9,372 nucleotides of DNA from Thiobacillus sp. (GTDB lineage: Bacteria > Pseudomonadota > Gammaproteobacteria > Burkholderiales > Thiobacillaceae). The stretch spans positions 1-9,372 of the forward strand of contig NZ_JANJXQ010000089.1 of assembly GCF_024708915.1 (NCBI RefSeq). The letters are read 5' to 3'. This document shows, piece by piece, positions 1 to 7,194 of this stretch (positions are counted from its first letter, which is position 1; the number at the start of each line of letters is the position of its first letter). The notes beneath the pieces are model-generated. The model had not been told where the DNA came from. It saw only the letters and a program-made list of their open reading frames with translations, and did not search any database. A program made the translations under genes and the position numbers.

Positions 1-1
1 C

Positions 2-649
2 GAGCTCGCCGTTCTCGCGGAAAAGCTTGGCGCCGACATCGAACAGGTGCGCCACGGTATCGGCTCCGATCCGCGCATCGGCTACCACTTTCTCTACGCC
101 GGTTGCGGCTACGGTGGTTCATGCTTCCCCAAGGACGTGCAGGCGTTGCGCCGCACCGCGCAGGAAAACGGCATCCCCGTGCGCGTGCTCGATGCTGTCG
201 AGGACGCCAACGACGCACAAAAGCGCGTTCTCATCGGCAGGCTCACCGCGCGCTTCGGCACGGACCTCACGGGCCGGCGTTTTGCCATGTGGGGGCTCGC
301 CTTCAAGCCCAATACCGATGACATGCGCGAAGCACCCAGCCGCACCATGCTCGAGGCCCTGTGGGCGATGGGCGCGAGCGTGTCGGCGTACGACCCGGCC
401 GCGATGGAGGAGACGCGGCGCATCTACGGCGAGCGCGCCGACCTCCTGCTCGTCGACAGCCCGATGGATGCGCTGAAGGGGGCCGATGCGCTGCTCATCG
501 TCACCGAATGGAAGGTGTTCCGCAGCCCCAATTTCGACACCATGAAGGCGCTGCTGAAGGCGCCGCTGGTTTTTGACGGCCGCAATCTCTACGAGCCGCA
601 GGCGATGCGGGAGATGGGATTCGACTATCTGCCGATCGGGCGCCCGTGA
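2..649 (+). CDS. ugd: UDP-glucose 6-dehydrogenase, C-terminal part (5' end outside window)
   Basis: This enzyme oxidises UDP-glucose to UDP-glucuronate with two NAD+ in the cytoplasm, giving precursors for envelope polysaccharides. The frame is open from base 2, so the 215 visible residues are a C-terminal fragment; family members are usually about 440-470 residues, so the Rossmann NAD domain is missing. Visible residues 34-45 read [12 protein letters not shown], the signature around the catalytic cysteine (visible C41, bases 122-124). Further on is [17 protein letters not shown], typical of the C-terminal UDP-binding domain. An in-frame GTG at 47 lies inside the conserved fold and is not the start. 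The TGA stop at 647-649 overlaps the GTG start of hldA. The family call is firm. A related UDP-sugar dehydrogenase (for example UDP-ManNAc type) cannot be wholly excluded from the C-terminal half, but the motif spacing fits Ugd. Confidence 0.93.
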   Translation, partial: ELAVLAEKLGADIEQVRHGIGSDPRIGYHFLYAGCGYGGSCFPKDVQALRRTAQENGIPVRVLDAVEDANDAQKRVLIGRLTARFGTDLTGRRFAMWGLAFKPNTDDMREAPSRTMLEALWAMGASVSAYDPAAMEETRRIYGERADLLLVDSPMDALKGADALLIVTEWKVFRSPNFDTMKALLKAPLVFDGRNLYEPQAMREMGFDYLPIGRP

Positions 650-1584
650 ACGCGCTGCGTGACGCCATCCGGCGTGGCCGAATCCTGGTGGTCGGCGACG
701 TGATGCTCGACCGCTACTGGTTCGGCGACGTCTCGCGCATCTCGCCCGAGGCACCGGTCCCGGTCGTGCACGTGACGCGCAACGAGGATCGTGTCGGCGG
801 CGCCGGCAACGTCGCCCGCAACGCGGCCGCGCTCGGGGCGAGGGTGACGCTGCTGTCGGTGGTGGGGCGGGACGAGGCGGGCCAGTCGCTGCGCACGCTC
901 CTCGAGGCCGAGCCGTTCGAGGTCCAACTGCACGTCGACCCCGACTATTCGACCATCACCAAGCTTCGCGTCATCGGCCGCCAGCAGCAGCTCCTGCGTG
1001 TCGACTTCGAGACCCAACCCGGCCACGAAGTGCTGGCCGCCAAGCTGGAGGCATACGCGCAGCTGCTGGCCGACTGCGACGTGGTGATCCTGTCCGACTA
1101 CGGCAAGGGGGGGCTCACGCACGTCACGCGCATGATCGAGCTGGCGCGTGCGGCGAACAAGCCCATCCTCGTCGATCCGAAGGGCGACGAGTGGGCGCGC
1201 TATACGGGCGCGACCGTGATCACGCCCAACCGCAGCGAATTCCGCGAGGTCGCCGGCAGCTGGAAGACCGAGGCCGAGCTCGCCGCCAAGGCTGCCGCCG
1301 TGCGCGCGACGTACCAGCTCGACGCGCTGCTGGTGACGCGCAGCGAGGAGGGCATGAGCCTGTTCGACGCCTCTGGTGCGCACCATGAGGCGACGCGGGC
1401 GCAGGAGGTGTTCGACGTGTCCGGCGCCGGCGACACCGTGATCGCCGCCTACGGGGTCGCGCTCGCCGCCGGTGCGGGTGGGCTGGAAGCCGTGCGCCTG
1501 GCGAACCGGGCGGCGGGCATCGTCGTCGGCAAGTTCGGCACCGCAGTTGCCACAGCGGACGAAGTTTTTGGGGAGGCAGCATGA
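646..1584 (+). CDS. rfaE: D-glycero-beta-D-manno-heptose-7-phosphate kinase (HldA / RfaE domain I)
   Basis: Cytoplasmic kinase that uses ATP to convert D-glycero-D-manno-heptose 7-phosphate to the 1,7-bisphosphate, a step in ADP-heptose synthesis for the LPS inner core. The 312-residue product has a PfkB/ribokinase fold: an N-terminal substrate region with [23 protein letters not shown], then [15 protein letters not shown], and a C-terminal ATP site with DVSGAGD at residues 257-263, where D263 is the expected catalytic base. It has only the kinase domain. The nucleotidyltransferase domain fused to it in E. coli HldE is absent, so a separate hldC-type gene must lie elsewhere. The GTG start at 646 overlaps the ugd stop by 4 nt and has no convincing Shine-Dalgarno sequence, which suggests translational coupling. 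It is followed directly by hldD, the last enzyme of the same pathway. Confidence 0.95.
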   Translation: MNALRDAIRRGRILVVGDVMLDRYWFGDVSRISPEAPVPVVHVTRNEDRVGGAGNVARNAAALGARVTLLSVVGRDEAGQSLRTLLEAEPFEVQLHVDPDYSTITKLRVIGRQQQLLRVDFETQPGHEVLAAKLEAYAQLLADCDVVILSDYGKGGLTHVTRMIELARAANKPILVDPKGDEWARYTGATVITPNRSEFREVAGSWKTEAELAAKAAAVRATYQLDALLVTRSEEGMSLFDASGAHHEATRAQEVFDVSGAGDTVIAAYGVALAAGAGGLEAVRLANRAAGIVVGKFGTAVATADEVFGEAA

Positions 1585-2579
1585 GCCAGTACACCGTCGT
1601 CACCGGCGCCGCCGGATTCATCGGCGCCAATATCGTGAAGGCGCTCAACGAGCGTGGCGAGACCAACATCATCGCGGTCGACAATCTCACCAAGGCCGAC
1701 AAGTTCAGGAACCTGACCGACTGCGAAATCGCGGACTACATCGACAAGGCCGAGTTCCTCGACCTGGTCGAAGAGGGCGTGCTCGACGGCAGCGTGGCGG
1801 CGATCTTCCACGAGGGCGCGTGCTCCGACACCATGGAGACCGACGGCCGCTACATGATGGAGAACAACTACCGCTATTCGGGCGCGCTGCTGAAGTTCTG
1901 CCAGGACGAAGGGGCGCAGTTCCTCTATGCCTCGTCGGCCAGCGTGTACGGCGCGGGACGCGTGTTTTCCGAGTCGCGCGAGTTCGAGTCGCCGCTCAAC
2001 GTCTACGGCTATTCGAAGTTTCTCTTCGACCAGAGCGTGCGCAGGCTGTGGAACGAGCGCACGGCGCAGATCGCAGGCTTCCGCTACTTCAACGTCTACG
2101 GGCCGCGCGAGCAGCACAAGGGGCGCATGGCCTCGGTCGCGTTCCATTTCTTCAACCAGTACCGCGCCGAGGGGCGGGTGAAGCTGTTCGAGGGCTGCGA
2201 CGGCTACCCCAACGGCGAGCAGCGGCGCGATTTCGTGTCGGTCGAGGACGTCGTGCGCGTCAACATGTGGTTCCTCGACCATCCCGACGTGTCGGGCATC
2301 TTCAACGTCGGCACCGGGCGCTGCCAGAGCTTCAACGACGTCGCGGTCGCGGCGGTGAACGCCTGCCGCGCGGCGGAGGGGCAGGCCGCCCTGACGCTCG
2401 AGCAGATGCAGGCGCAGGGCGTCGTCAGCTACATCGCCTTCCCGGATGCGCTCAAGGGCAAGTACCAGAGCTACACCGAGGCGGACATCTCGGCCCTGCG
2501 CCGCGCCGGCTACGATGCGCCGTTCTACAGCGTGGAAGAAGGCACCGCGCGCTACATCGAGCATCTCCTGAAAGCATGA
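1581..2579 (+). CDS. hldD: ADP-L-glycero-D-manno-heptose 6-epimerase
   Basis: Converts ADP-D-glycero-D-manno-heptose to ADP-L-glycero-D-manno-heptose, the donor for LPS inner-core heptosyltransferases (also named rfaD or gmhD). The 332-residue protein is an extended short-chain dehydrogenase. The NAD(P)-binding GAAGFIG lies at residues 9-15, with glycines at 9, 12 and 15. The catalytic Y142-x3-K146 pair sits in NVYGYSKF, and K180 in [12 protein letters not shown] matches the second catalytic lysine known from E. coli HldD. Length and motif spacing fit the family. The ATG at 1581 overlaps the hldA stop (ATGA) but also has its own strong Shine-Dalgarno, GGGAGG at 1571-1576, unlike its neighbours. 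The substrate links it to hldA immediately upstream. Confidence 0.97.
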   Translation: MSQYTVVTGAAGFIGANIVKALNERGETNIIAVDNLTKADKFRNLTDCEIADYIDKAEFLDLVEEGVLDGSVAAIFHEGACSDTMETDGRYMMENNYRYSGALLKFCQDEGAQFLYASSASVYGAGRVFSESREFESPLNVYGYSKFLFDQSVRRLWNERTAQIAGFRYFNVYGPREQHKGRMASVAFHFFNQYRAEGRVKLFEGCDGYPNGEQRRDFVSVEDVVRVNMWFLDHPDVSGIFNVGTGRCQSFNDVAVAAVNACRAAEGQAALTLEQMQAQGVVSYIAFPDALKGKYQSYTEADISALRRAGYDAPFYSVEEGTARYIEHLLKA

Positions 2580-3469
2580 GCACCTACAAGACGATCGAGG
2601 ACACCGTCGGCAACACTCCGCTGGTGCGCCTGAAGCGCATGCCCGGCACGACCAGCAACGTCGTGCTGGTCAAGCTCGAGGGCAACAACCCGGCCGGCTC
2701 GGTGAAGGACCGCCCGGCGCTGTCGATGATCGAGCGTGCCGAGGCGCGCGGCGAGATCAGGCCGGGCGACACGCTGATCGAGGCGACCAGCGGCAATACC
2801 GGCATCGCGCTGGCGATGGCGGCGGCGATGCGCGGCTACAAGATGATCCTCATCATGCCGGAGCACCTCTCGATCGAACGGCGCCAGACGATGCGTGCGT
2901 TCGGCGCGGAATTGAGGCTGGTGAGCCGCGACGCCGGCATGGAGGGCGCGCGCGACCTCGCGCTCGAACTGGAGAAGCAGGGCGTCGGCCGCGTGCTCGA
3001 CCAGTTCGCAAACCCGGACAACCCCGAGGCGCACTACCGCACCACCGGCCCCGAGATCTGGCGCGACACCGAAGGCCGGGTCACCCACTTCGTCTCCAGC
3101 ATGGGCACCACCGGGACCATCATGGGCTGCTCGCGCTATCTCAAGGAGCAAAACCCGGCGATCCAGATCGTCGGCGTGCAGCCGACAGAGGGTGCGCAGA
3201 TTCCCGGTATCCGCAAGTGGCCGGCGGAATACGTGCCGACGATCTGCGACCCGAGCCGCGTCGACCGCATGATCTACGTCAGCCAGGAGGACGCCGAGGA
3301 GACCACCCGGCGGCTCGCACGCGAGGAGGGCATCTTCGCCGGTATTTCGTCGGGTGGTGCCCTGTGGGCTGCGCTGCAGGTCTCGAAGGAAGTCGAGAAC
3401 GCAGTGATCGTTTCCATCGTCTGCGACCGCGGCGATCGCTATCTCTCGACCGGCGTCTTTCCGGCGTAA
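2576..3469 (+). CDS. cysM: Cysteine synthase B (O-acetylserine sulfhydrylase, CysM type)
   Basis: PLP enzyme making L-cysteine from O-acetylserine and sulfide; CysM-type enzymes can also take thiosulfate. The 297-residue length is close to the CysM norm of about 300. The N-terminal [13 protein letters not shown] is typical of the family. The PLP lysine is K44 in [11 protein letters not shown]; the RP after KD, with [12 protein letters not shown] further on, favours CysM over CysK. The substrate loop TSGNTG is at residues 71-76, and GISSGGA near the C-terminus contributes to phosphate binding. Its ATG at 2576 overlaps the hldD stop by 4 nt without a clear Shine-Dalgarno, so it is probably translated by coupling. 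Cysteine synthesis has no direct enzymatic link to LPS heptose; the placement may simply be shared growth-linked transcription. Confidence 0.95.
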   Translation: MSTYKTIEDTVGNTPLVRLKRMPGTTSNVVLVKLEGNNPAGSVKDRPALSMIERAEARGEIRPGDTLIEATSGNTGIALAMAAAMRGYKMILIMPEHLSIERRQTMRAFGAELRLVSRDAGMEGARDLALELEKQGVGRVLDQFANPDNPEAHYRTTGPEIWRDTEGRVTHFVSSMGTTGTIMGCSRYLKEQNPAIQIVGVQPTEGAQIPGIRKWPAEYVPTICDPSRVDRMIYVSQEDAEETTRRLAREEGIFAGISSGGALWAALQVSKEVENAVIVSIVCDRGDRYLSTGVFPA

Positions 3470-3471
3470 GC

Positions 3472-4836
3472 GTGGCCAAGGCGAAGACGGTCTACACCTG
3501 CACCGAGTGCGGCGGGCAGTCGCCCAAGTGGCAGGGGCAGTGCCCGGCGTGCAACGCCTGGAACACGCTGGTCGAGACCGTCGCCGAATCGGCGAAGCCG
3601 CGCTTCGCTTCGCTTGCAGCGACCAGCCAGGTGCAGATGCTGCACGACGTCGAGGCTTCCGAGGAAAGTCGCATCGCCACCGACATCGGCGAGCTCGACC
3701 GCGTGCTCGGTGGCGGCCTGGTGCCGGGCGGGGTGACGCTGATCGGCGGCGACCCCGGCATCGGCAAGTCGACGCTGCTGCTGCAGGCGCTCGCCGGCCT
3801 GTCGGCCCGCATGAAGACGCTCTACGTCAGCGGCGAGGAGTCGGCGCGCCAGGTCGCGCTGCGCGCCCGTCGCCTTTCGCTGCCGGAGACGAACCTGCCG
3901 GTGCTGCCGGAGATCCGCCTGGAGGCCATTCTCGCGCAGCTCGAGGCGCTGAAGCCCGCGGTCGCGGTGATCGACTCGATCCAGACCGTGTATTCCGAGG
4001 CGCTCACGTCGGCACCCGGCTCGGTCGCGCAGGTGCGCGAATGCGCCGCGCAGCTCACGCGCCACGCCAAGCAGACCGGTAGCGCGATCATCCTGGTCGG
4101 TCACGTCACCAAGGAAGGCGCGATCGCCGGGCCGCGCGTGCTGGAGCACATCGTCGACACCGTGCTGTATTTCGAGGGCGACACCGGCTCCTCGTTCAGG
4201 CTGGTGCGTGCATTCAAGAACCGCTTCGGCGCGGTGAACGAGATTGGCGTGTTCGCGATGACCGAGAAGGGCCTCAAGGGCGTGTCAAATCCATCGGCGA
4301 TTTTCCTGTCGCGCCACGGCGAGCCGGTGCCCGGTTCGTGCGTGCTGGTGACGCAGGAAGGCACGCGGCCGCTCCTGGTGGAAATCCAGGCGCTGGTCGA
4401 CGCCAGCCATGCGCCCAGCCCGCGCCGCCTGTCGGTCGGCCTGGAGCAGAACCGGCTCGCCATGCTGCTGGCGGTGCTGCATCGCCACGCCGGTATCGCC
4501 TGCTTCGATCAGGACGTGTTCGTCAACGCCGTCGGCGGCGTCAAGATCAGCGAGCCCGCCGCCGACCTCGCCGTGCTCGCCGCGATCGTTTCCTCGCTGC
4601 GCAGCCAGCCCTTGCCCGACAAGCTGGTGATGTTCGGCGAAGTCGGCCTCGCCGGCGAAATCCGCCCGGTACAGCGCGGCCAGGAACGCCTCAAGGAAGC
4701 GGCCAAGCTCGGCTTTACCCAGGCCATCGTGCCGGCCGCCAACCAGCCCAAGCAGAAGATTCCGGGGATGGCGATCCACCCCGTGCATCGGCTGGACGAA
4801 GCAATCCATTTTTTCAGGGAAAACCGAACCCACTGA
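3472..4836 (+). CDS. radA: DNA repair protein RadA (Sms), recombination helicase
   Basis: RadA is a RecA-related, DnaB-like ATPase that processes recombination intermediates and drives branch migration with RecA. The 454-residue product is full length for the family. It opens with a four-cysteine zinc finger (C10, C13, C24, C27; CTECGG and CPAC). Walker A GGDPGIGKST is at residues 92-101 with K99. The Walker B strand ends at D168 (VAVIDSIQ). The RadA-specific KNRFG is at residues 249-253. The C-terminal part resembles the Lon protease-like domain (VGGVKISEPAADLAVL, GEVGLAGEIRPV). I chose GTG 3472 because it gives the canonical MAKAKTVYTCTECG N-terminus; the frame is open further upstream, but only as a shadow of cysM. 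It starts 2 nt after the cysM stop, lacks a good Shine-Dalgarno, and is probably the last gene of the operon, since glgP converges on it. Confidence 0.96.
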   Translation: MAKAKTVYTCTECGGQSPKWQGQCPACNAWNTLVETVAESAKPRFASLAATSQVQMLHDVEASEESRIATDIGELDRVLGGGLVPGGVTLIGGDPGIGKSTLLLQALAGLSARMKTLYVSGEESARQVALRARRLSLPETNLPVLPEIRLEAILAQLEALKPAVAVIDSIQTVYSEALTSAPGSVAQVRECAAQLTRHAKQTGSAIILVGHVTKEGAIAGPRVLEHIVDTVLYFEGDTGSSFRLVRAFKNRFGAVNEIGVFAMTEKGLKGVSNPSAIFLSRHGEPVPGSCVLVTQEGTRPLLVEIQALVDASHAPSPRRLSVGLEQNRLAMLLAVLHRHAGIACFDQDVFVNAVGGVKISEPAADLAVLAAIVSSLRSQPLPDKLVMFGEVGLAGEIRPVQRGQERLKEAAKLGFTQAIVPAANQPKQKIPGMAIHPVHRLDEAIHFFRENRTH

Positions 4837-4849
4837 ACGTATTCAGGAT

Positions 4850-4879
4850 GCGGGTTCATCGGGCCGAATCAGAGCCCGC
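4850..4879. terminator. Stem-loop in the radA/glgP convergent spacer, candidate bidirectional terminator
   Basis: GCGGGTTC at 4850-4857 pairs with GAGCCCGC at 4872-4879 as an 8-bp stem including one G-T wobble. The 14-nt loop itself contains the short palindrome TCGGGCCGA (4859-4867). It lies 13 bp after the radA stop and 26 bp beyond the glgP stop on the opposite strand, where a shared terminator would be expected. There is no run of T on either side, so it does not meet the usual intrinsic terminator form. It may be a weak terminator or a 3'-end-stabilising hairpin. Confidence 0.4.
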
Positions 4880-4905
4880 CATTCCAGAAGCCGAGCGTAG
4901 CGCGC

Positions 4906-6615
4906 TTATCTCAGATACGCCTCCGTGGCGTAGCGGCGCATCATGCGGTGGCTGTTGAAGAAGGCTGCATTCCGGCTGATGGCGCCTTTCATGACGGCAG
5001 TCCAGCCCGCCCGGTCCCCATACCAAAGCGGCAGGATCAGCTGCTCCAGCTTGTCGTACAGGGCCATGGCATCGTGCCCGTTGGCGGTCGGGCTGTCGTC
5101 TCCGATGGCCCATCCTGTCACCCCCTCCAGGCAGCCTTCCACCCACCATCCATCCAGCACCGATAACTGCGGCACGCCATTGAAGGCGGCCTTCATGCCG
5201 CTGGTGCCCGAGGCTTCCAGCGGCCGCAAAGGGGTGTTGAGCCAGAGATCCGATCCGGACACCATGTGCAGCGCCAGCTCCATGTCGTAGTCGGGCAGGA
5301 AAACCACGGGGATTTCCTGCGCCAACTCGCGGATATGGCGGTGAAGTGTCTCGATGAGCTGCTTGCCTGCCATGTCGTTCGGGTGGGCCTTGCCGGCCAT
5401 GACGATCTGGAACGGAAACTTTGCGGCAATACGCTTGAGACGTTCAAAATCGGTGAATATCAGGTCCGCCCGTTTGTAGGCAGTCATGCGCCGCGCAAAA
5501 CCGAGAATGGGCTGGTCTGCGCTGAGGCTCACCCCGGCGAGTTCCCGAACCTTGTCCAGCAGCGCCTGCTTGGCGTCCCGGTGCGCCGCCCAGAGCAAGT
5601 CGTTCGGGATGCGGTCGGCCCGGGCGAGGAGTTCCGGCTCATGGCCCCAGCCCGGCACATGCTGATCATAGAGTGTGGCGAAGGACTTGCTGGTCCAGGT
5701 GGAGGCATGCACGCCGTTGGTGACCGCGTGCACCACATAGCCGGGGAAGATCTGGCGGGAAACCTCGGCATGACGCTTGGCCACCCCGTTCACATACTCC
5801 GACAGGTTAAGGGCCAGGCGGGTCATGTTGAGCTTGTCCTCGCCGGCCAGCAGTTTCACGGTGTCCAGGTCTAGCAGGTCACCATAGATGCGCCGCACCA
5901 GGTCGTAATCGAATTTGTCGTGTCCCGCCTCCACCGGCGTGTGGGTGGTGAAGGTGCACAGTTGCCGCACGAGGGGTAGATCGTAGGCGCTTTCTCCAGG
6001 CCGCAGACCTTCGCGGGGGCGAGCGTAACGCCGAAGCAGTGCCAGGGTGAGGAAGGCCGAGTGTCCCTCGTTCATGTGGTAGCCCATAAGCTTGAAACCC
6101 AGAGCCTGGAGCATGGCGACGCCGCCGACGCCCAGCACCACCTCCTGCTTGATCCGATAGGCATCGCCATTGCCATAAAGAGAGTGGGTGATATCGCGGT
6201 CGCGCGGGTCGTTCACCGGCAGGTCCGTGTCCAGCAGCAGGATGGGTACGCCTTCACCGATCCAGGAGTTCATCACGTAGAGCCAGCCCCCCACCCACAC
6301 CTGGCGGCCTTCCAGTTCCAGCGCCACGGTAGCCTGCAACCGGGTCGCATAGCGTGCCGGTTCCCAATCGTCGGCAAGCTCGATCTGTCGGCCTTGCGGA
6401 TCGATTGCCTGGCGGAAATACCCGGTCCGGGACACCAGGGTGACTGCGACCATCGGCACGCCGATGTCTGCCGCGGCGCGCAGGGTATCGCCTGCCAGCA
6501 CACCCAGACCGCCGCTGTAGGTCGGGATGTCGTTCTCCATGGCGATTTCCATGGAGAAATAGGCCACACGGGGTTTGTGAGTGTAGCTTTCGGTATTGCT
6601 CGCGGCTTCGGACAT
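4906..6615 (-). CDS. glgP: Alpha-glucan (glycogen) phosphorylase, short form
   Basis: PLP-dependent glycosyltransferase (GT35) that releases glucose 1-phosphate from the non-reducing ends of glycogen or maltodextrin. From ATG 6615 the product has 569 residues. The N-terminus carries AYFSMEIAMENDIPTYSGG and GVLAGDTLRAAADIG, which mark the bacterial/archaeal alpha-glucan phosphorylase subfamily. Mid-protein is the HMNEGHSAF motif. The PLP lysine is K475 in EASGTSGMKAAFNGV. It is much shorter than E. coli GlgP (about 815 residues) and lacks the N-terminal DUF3417-type extension found in many relatives, so it is a minimal form rather than a truncation: both ends look intact. The frame extends upstream to a GTG at 6684, adding 23 Arg-rich residues; I prefer MSEAAS because the conserved sequence begins soon after. 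Neither start has a good Shine-Dalgarno. No other glycogen gene is in the window. It converges on radA and may be co-transcribed with the 76-codon gene 137 bp upstream. Confidence 0.93.
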   Translation of the reverse strand: MSEAASNTESYTHKPRVAYFSMEIAMENDIPTYSGGLGVLAGDTLRAAADIGVPMVAVTLVSRTGYFRQAIDPQGRQIELADDWEPARYATRLQATVALELEGRQVWVGGWLYVMNSWIGEGVPILLLDTDLPVNDPRDRDITHSLYGNGDAYRIKQEVVLGVGGVAMLQALGFKLMGYHMNEGHSAFLTLALLRRYARPREGLRPGESAYDLPLVRQLCTFTTHTPVEAGHDKFDYDLVRRIYGDLLDLDTVKLLAGEDKLNMTRLALNLSEYVNGVAKRHAEVSRQIFPGYVVHAVTNGVHASTWTSKSFATLYDQHVPGWGHEPELLARADRIPNDLLWAAHRDAKQALLDKVRELAGVSLSADQPILGFARRMTAYKRADLIFTDFERLKRIAAKFPFQIVMAGKAHPNDMAGKQLIETLHRHIRELAQEIPVVFLPDYDMELALHMVSGSDLWLNTPLRPLEASGTSGMKAAFNGVPQLSVLDGWWVEGCLEGVTGWAIGDDSPTANGHDAMALYDKLEQLILPLWYGDRAGWTAVMKGAISRNAAFFNSHRMMRRYATEAYLR

Positions 6616-6732
6616 GGGGGAGCGGTAGAGGTTGCGGGTGCGGCGACGGCGGCCGGGCCGACCTGAATGACGCCGGGAGATCACACCCCGTGATATTGCC
6701 GTGCGCGTGGCCCTGTATGCCTTGGGGCAGGC

Positions 6733-6742
6733 GGTCTAAGTT
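6733..6742 (-). repeat. 10-bp direct repeat, copy A (AACTTAGACC on minus strand)
   Basis: Reads GGTCTAAGTT on the plus strand and AACTTAGACC on the minus strand. It lies in the 137-bp spacer between the 76-codon gene and glgP, 10 bp beyond the stop of the former and 117 bp before the preferred glgP start. An identical copy in the same orientation is at 7015-7024. I see no convincing sigma-70 promoter in this spacer; TTAGAC with a weak TACAGG 16 nt downstream is the best and is not strong enough to call. Confidence 0.5.
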
Positions 6743-6752
6743 CAGGGCTTCC

Positions 6753-6983
6753 CTAAGGGCTCTTTTTCTTTGATTCCTTTCTGATTTCGGCCATGCGTGC
6801 GCGCCACTCCTGCAACTCCTCGTCTTCGATTTCGAGCTGAATGGCCACGGCCTCCTGCACGCTCATTTTTCTGTTTTCCAGCCTGCGCGTGAGCTTGGAT
6901 CGCATTCTTGCCAACAAGCGTTCGGTTTCTTCTTCGCTTAATTGGCCGGCCTTTTCGAGGTACTCATCCTCTGGTTTTCTCAT
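6753..6983 (-). CDS. Small charged helical protein, function unknown (76 residues)
   Basis: I do not recognise a named family. The product is dense in Glu, Arg, Lys and Gln, has no cysteine, no signal peptide and no membrane segment, and should be almost wholly alpha-helical. Residues 14-39 (LSEEETERLLARMRSKL onward) and 42-70 (VQEAVAIQLEIEDEELQEW onward) look like two amphipathic helices separated by a turn near KMS at 39-41, suggesting a helical hairpin or coiled coil that binds a partner. The tail is a Lys-rich KESKKKSP. The start is supported by AAGGA at 6993-6997 (minus strand), 9 nt before the ATG. It points the same way as glgP and may be in one transcript with it. Divergent to it is the PAS gene. 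An antisense frame is open through the whole gene, but the Shine-Dalgarno and clear helical pattern favour this strand. Confidence 0.72.
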   Translation of the reverse strand: MRKPEDEYLEKAGQLSEEETERLLARMRSKLTRRLENRKMSVQEAVAIQLEIEDEELQEWRARMAEIRKESKKKSP

Positions 6984-6992
6984 CGCAACGCA

Positions 6993-6997
6993 TCCTT
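6993..6997 (-). promoter_or_regulatory. Ribosome binding site of the 76-codon gene
   Basis: AAGGA on the minus strand, 9 nt before the ATG at 6983-6981. It is the best Shine-Dalgarno among the genes of the middle block and decides in favour of this small gene being real. Confidence 0.6.
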
Positions 6998-7014
6998 ATA
7001 TTTTCTGGAAATAT
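6998..7014. promoter_or_regulatory. A/T palindrome ATATTT-N5-AAATAT, candidate operator
   Basis: ATATTT (6998-7003) and AAATAT (7009-7014) form a perfect 6-bp inverted repeat around TCTGG. It directly abuts the Shine-Dalgarno of the 76-codon gene, in the divergent region shared with the PAS gene. Size and symmetry fit a dimeric regulator site or a small hairpin that could mask the ribosome binding site. No specific regulator can be named, and no promoter elements at proper spacing were found around it. Confidence 0.35.
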
Positions 7015-7024
7015 GGTCTAAGTT
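7015..7024 (-). repeat. 10-bp direct repeat, copy B (AACTTAGACC on minus strand)
   Basis: Exact second copy of the repeat at 6733-6742, in the same orientation and adjacent to the A/T palindrome. It lies 31 bp upstream of the 76-codon gene start, so the two copies bracket that gene. The match does not extend beyond 10 bp on either side. Confidence 0.5.
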
Positions 7025-7033
7025 ACACCCATA

Positions 7034-7108
7034 TCCGGTTGTTTCGCTACCTTGGCCGGAGACGCGAAAGCCTTGATGCTTCCGGCAGCTGGCGCATCCT
7101 GCACCAGC
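7034..7108. other. Structured intergenic segment with interleaved and alternative pairings
   Basis: Within the 211-bp gap between the divergent small gene and the PAS gene, several complementary segments overlap. TCCGG (7034-7038) pairs with CCGGA (7056-7060). TTTCGC (7042-7047) pairs with GCGAAA (7064-7069), interleaved with the first as in an H-type pseudoknot. GCCGGA (7055-7060) can instead pair with TCCGGC (7081-7086), excluding the first stem. A separate hairpin has GCTGG (7088-7092) with CCAGC (7104-7108) and an inner GCA/TGC stem. It would lie in the 5' leader of either flanking gene, depending on where transcription starts. No known riboswitch family was recognised. Pairings were found by eye, without folding energies. 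Confidence 0.35.
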
Positions 7109-7183
7109 GTACACAAAAACGTATTGCCCTTGTCGCAGAGGGTTCATTTTCAGGGGGCAAAATCTTGATCCCAAATGGAACGA

Positions 7184-7188
7184 TGGAG
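7184..7188 (+). promoter_or_regulatory. Ribosome binding site deciding the PAS gene start
   Basis: TGGAG lies 6 nt before ATG 7195. The other nearby in-frame ATG, at 7183, has only a weak purine stretch before it and overlaps this site. I therefore place the start at 7195. Confidence 0.5.
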
Positions 7189-7194
7189 TCATTC

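Noticed and set aside
1449..2564. 371-codon minus-strand reading frame opposite hldA and hldD
   Set aside because: A high-GC antisense shadow: Ala-, Arg- and Val-rich with no domain, fully covered by firmly identified plus-strand genes. Other long antisense frames at 119-754, 625-1386, 3439-4149 and 7795-9057 were rejected for the same reason.
1472..2575. Upstream extension of the cysM frame through hldD
   Set aside because: It is Arg- and Gly-rich out-of-frame translation of hldD. The canonical CysM N-terminus begins at ATG 2576.
6616..6752. Promoter for glgP in the 137-bp spacer
   Set aside because: The best pair, TTAGAC and TACAGG on the minus strand with a 16-nt gap, is too weak to call.
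7041..7092. Possible cyclic-di-GMP-I (GEMM) riboswitch because GACGCGAAAGCC (7061-7072) resembles the family's GACGCAAAGCC
   Set aside because: The required upstream AGGGCAAA-type segment with a GNRA-capped hairpin and the downstream receptor helix are not present in order on either strand. The likeness is limited to about a dozen bases.
7090..7103. Sigma-54 promoter resemblance (TGGCGC then TGCA)
   Set aside because: Only 8 nt separate the GG and GC elements instead of the required 10, and the match is explained by the hairpin at 7088-7108.
6841..7194. N-terminal extension of the PAS protein, since its frame is open back to an ATG at 6841
   Set aside because: The extension runs antisense to the 76-codon gene, has no recognisable domain, and would pass through the inverted-repeat region. 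A Shine-Dalgarno supports ATG 7195.
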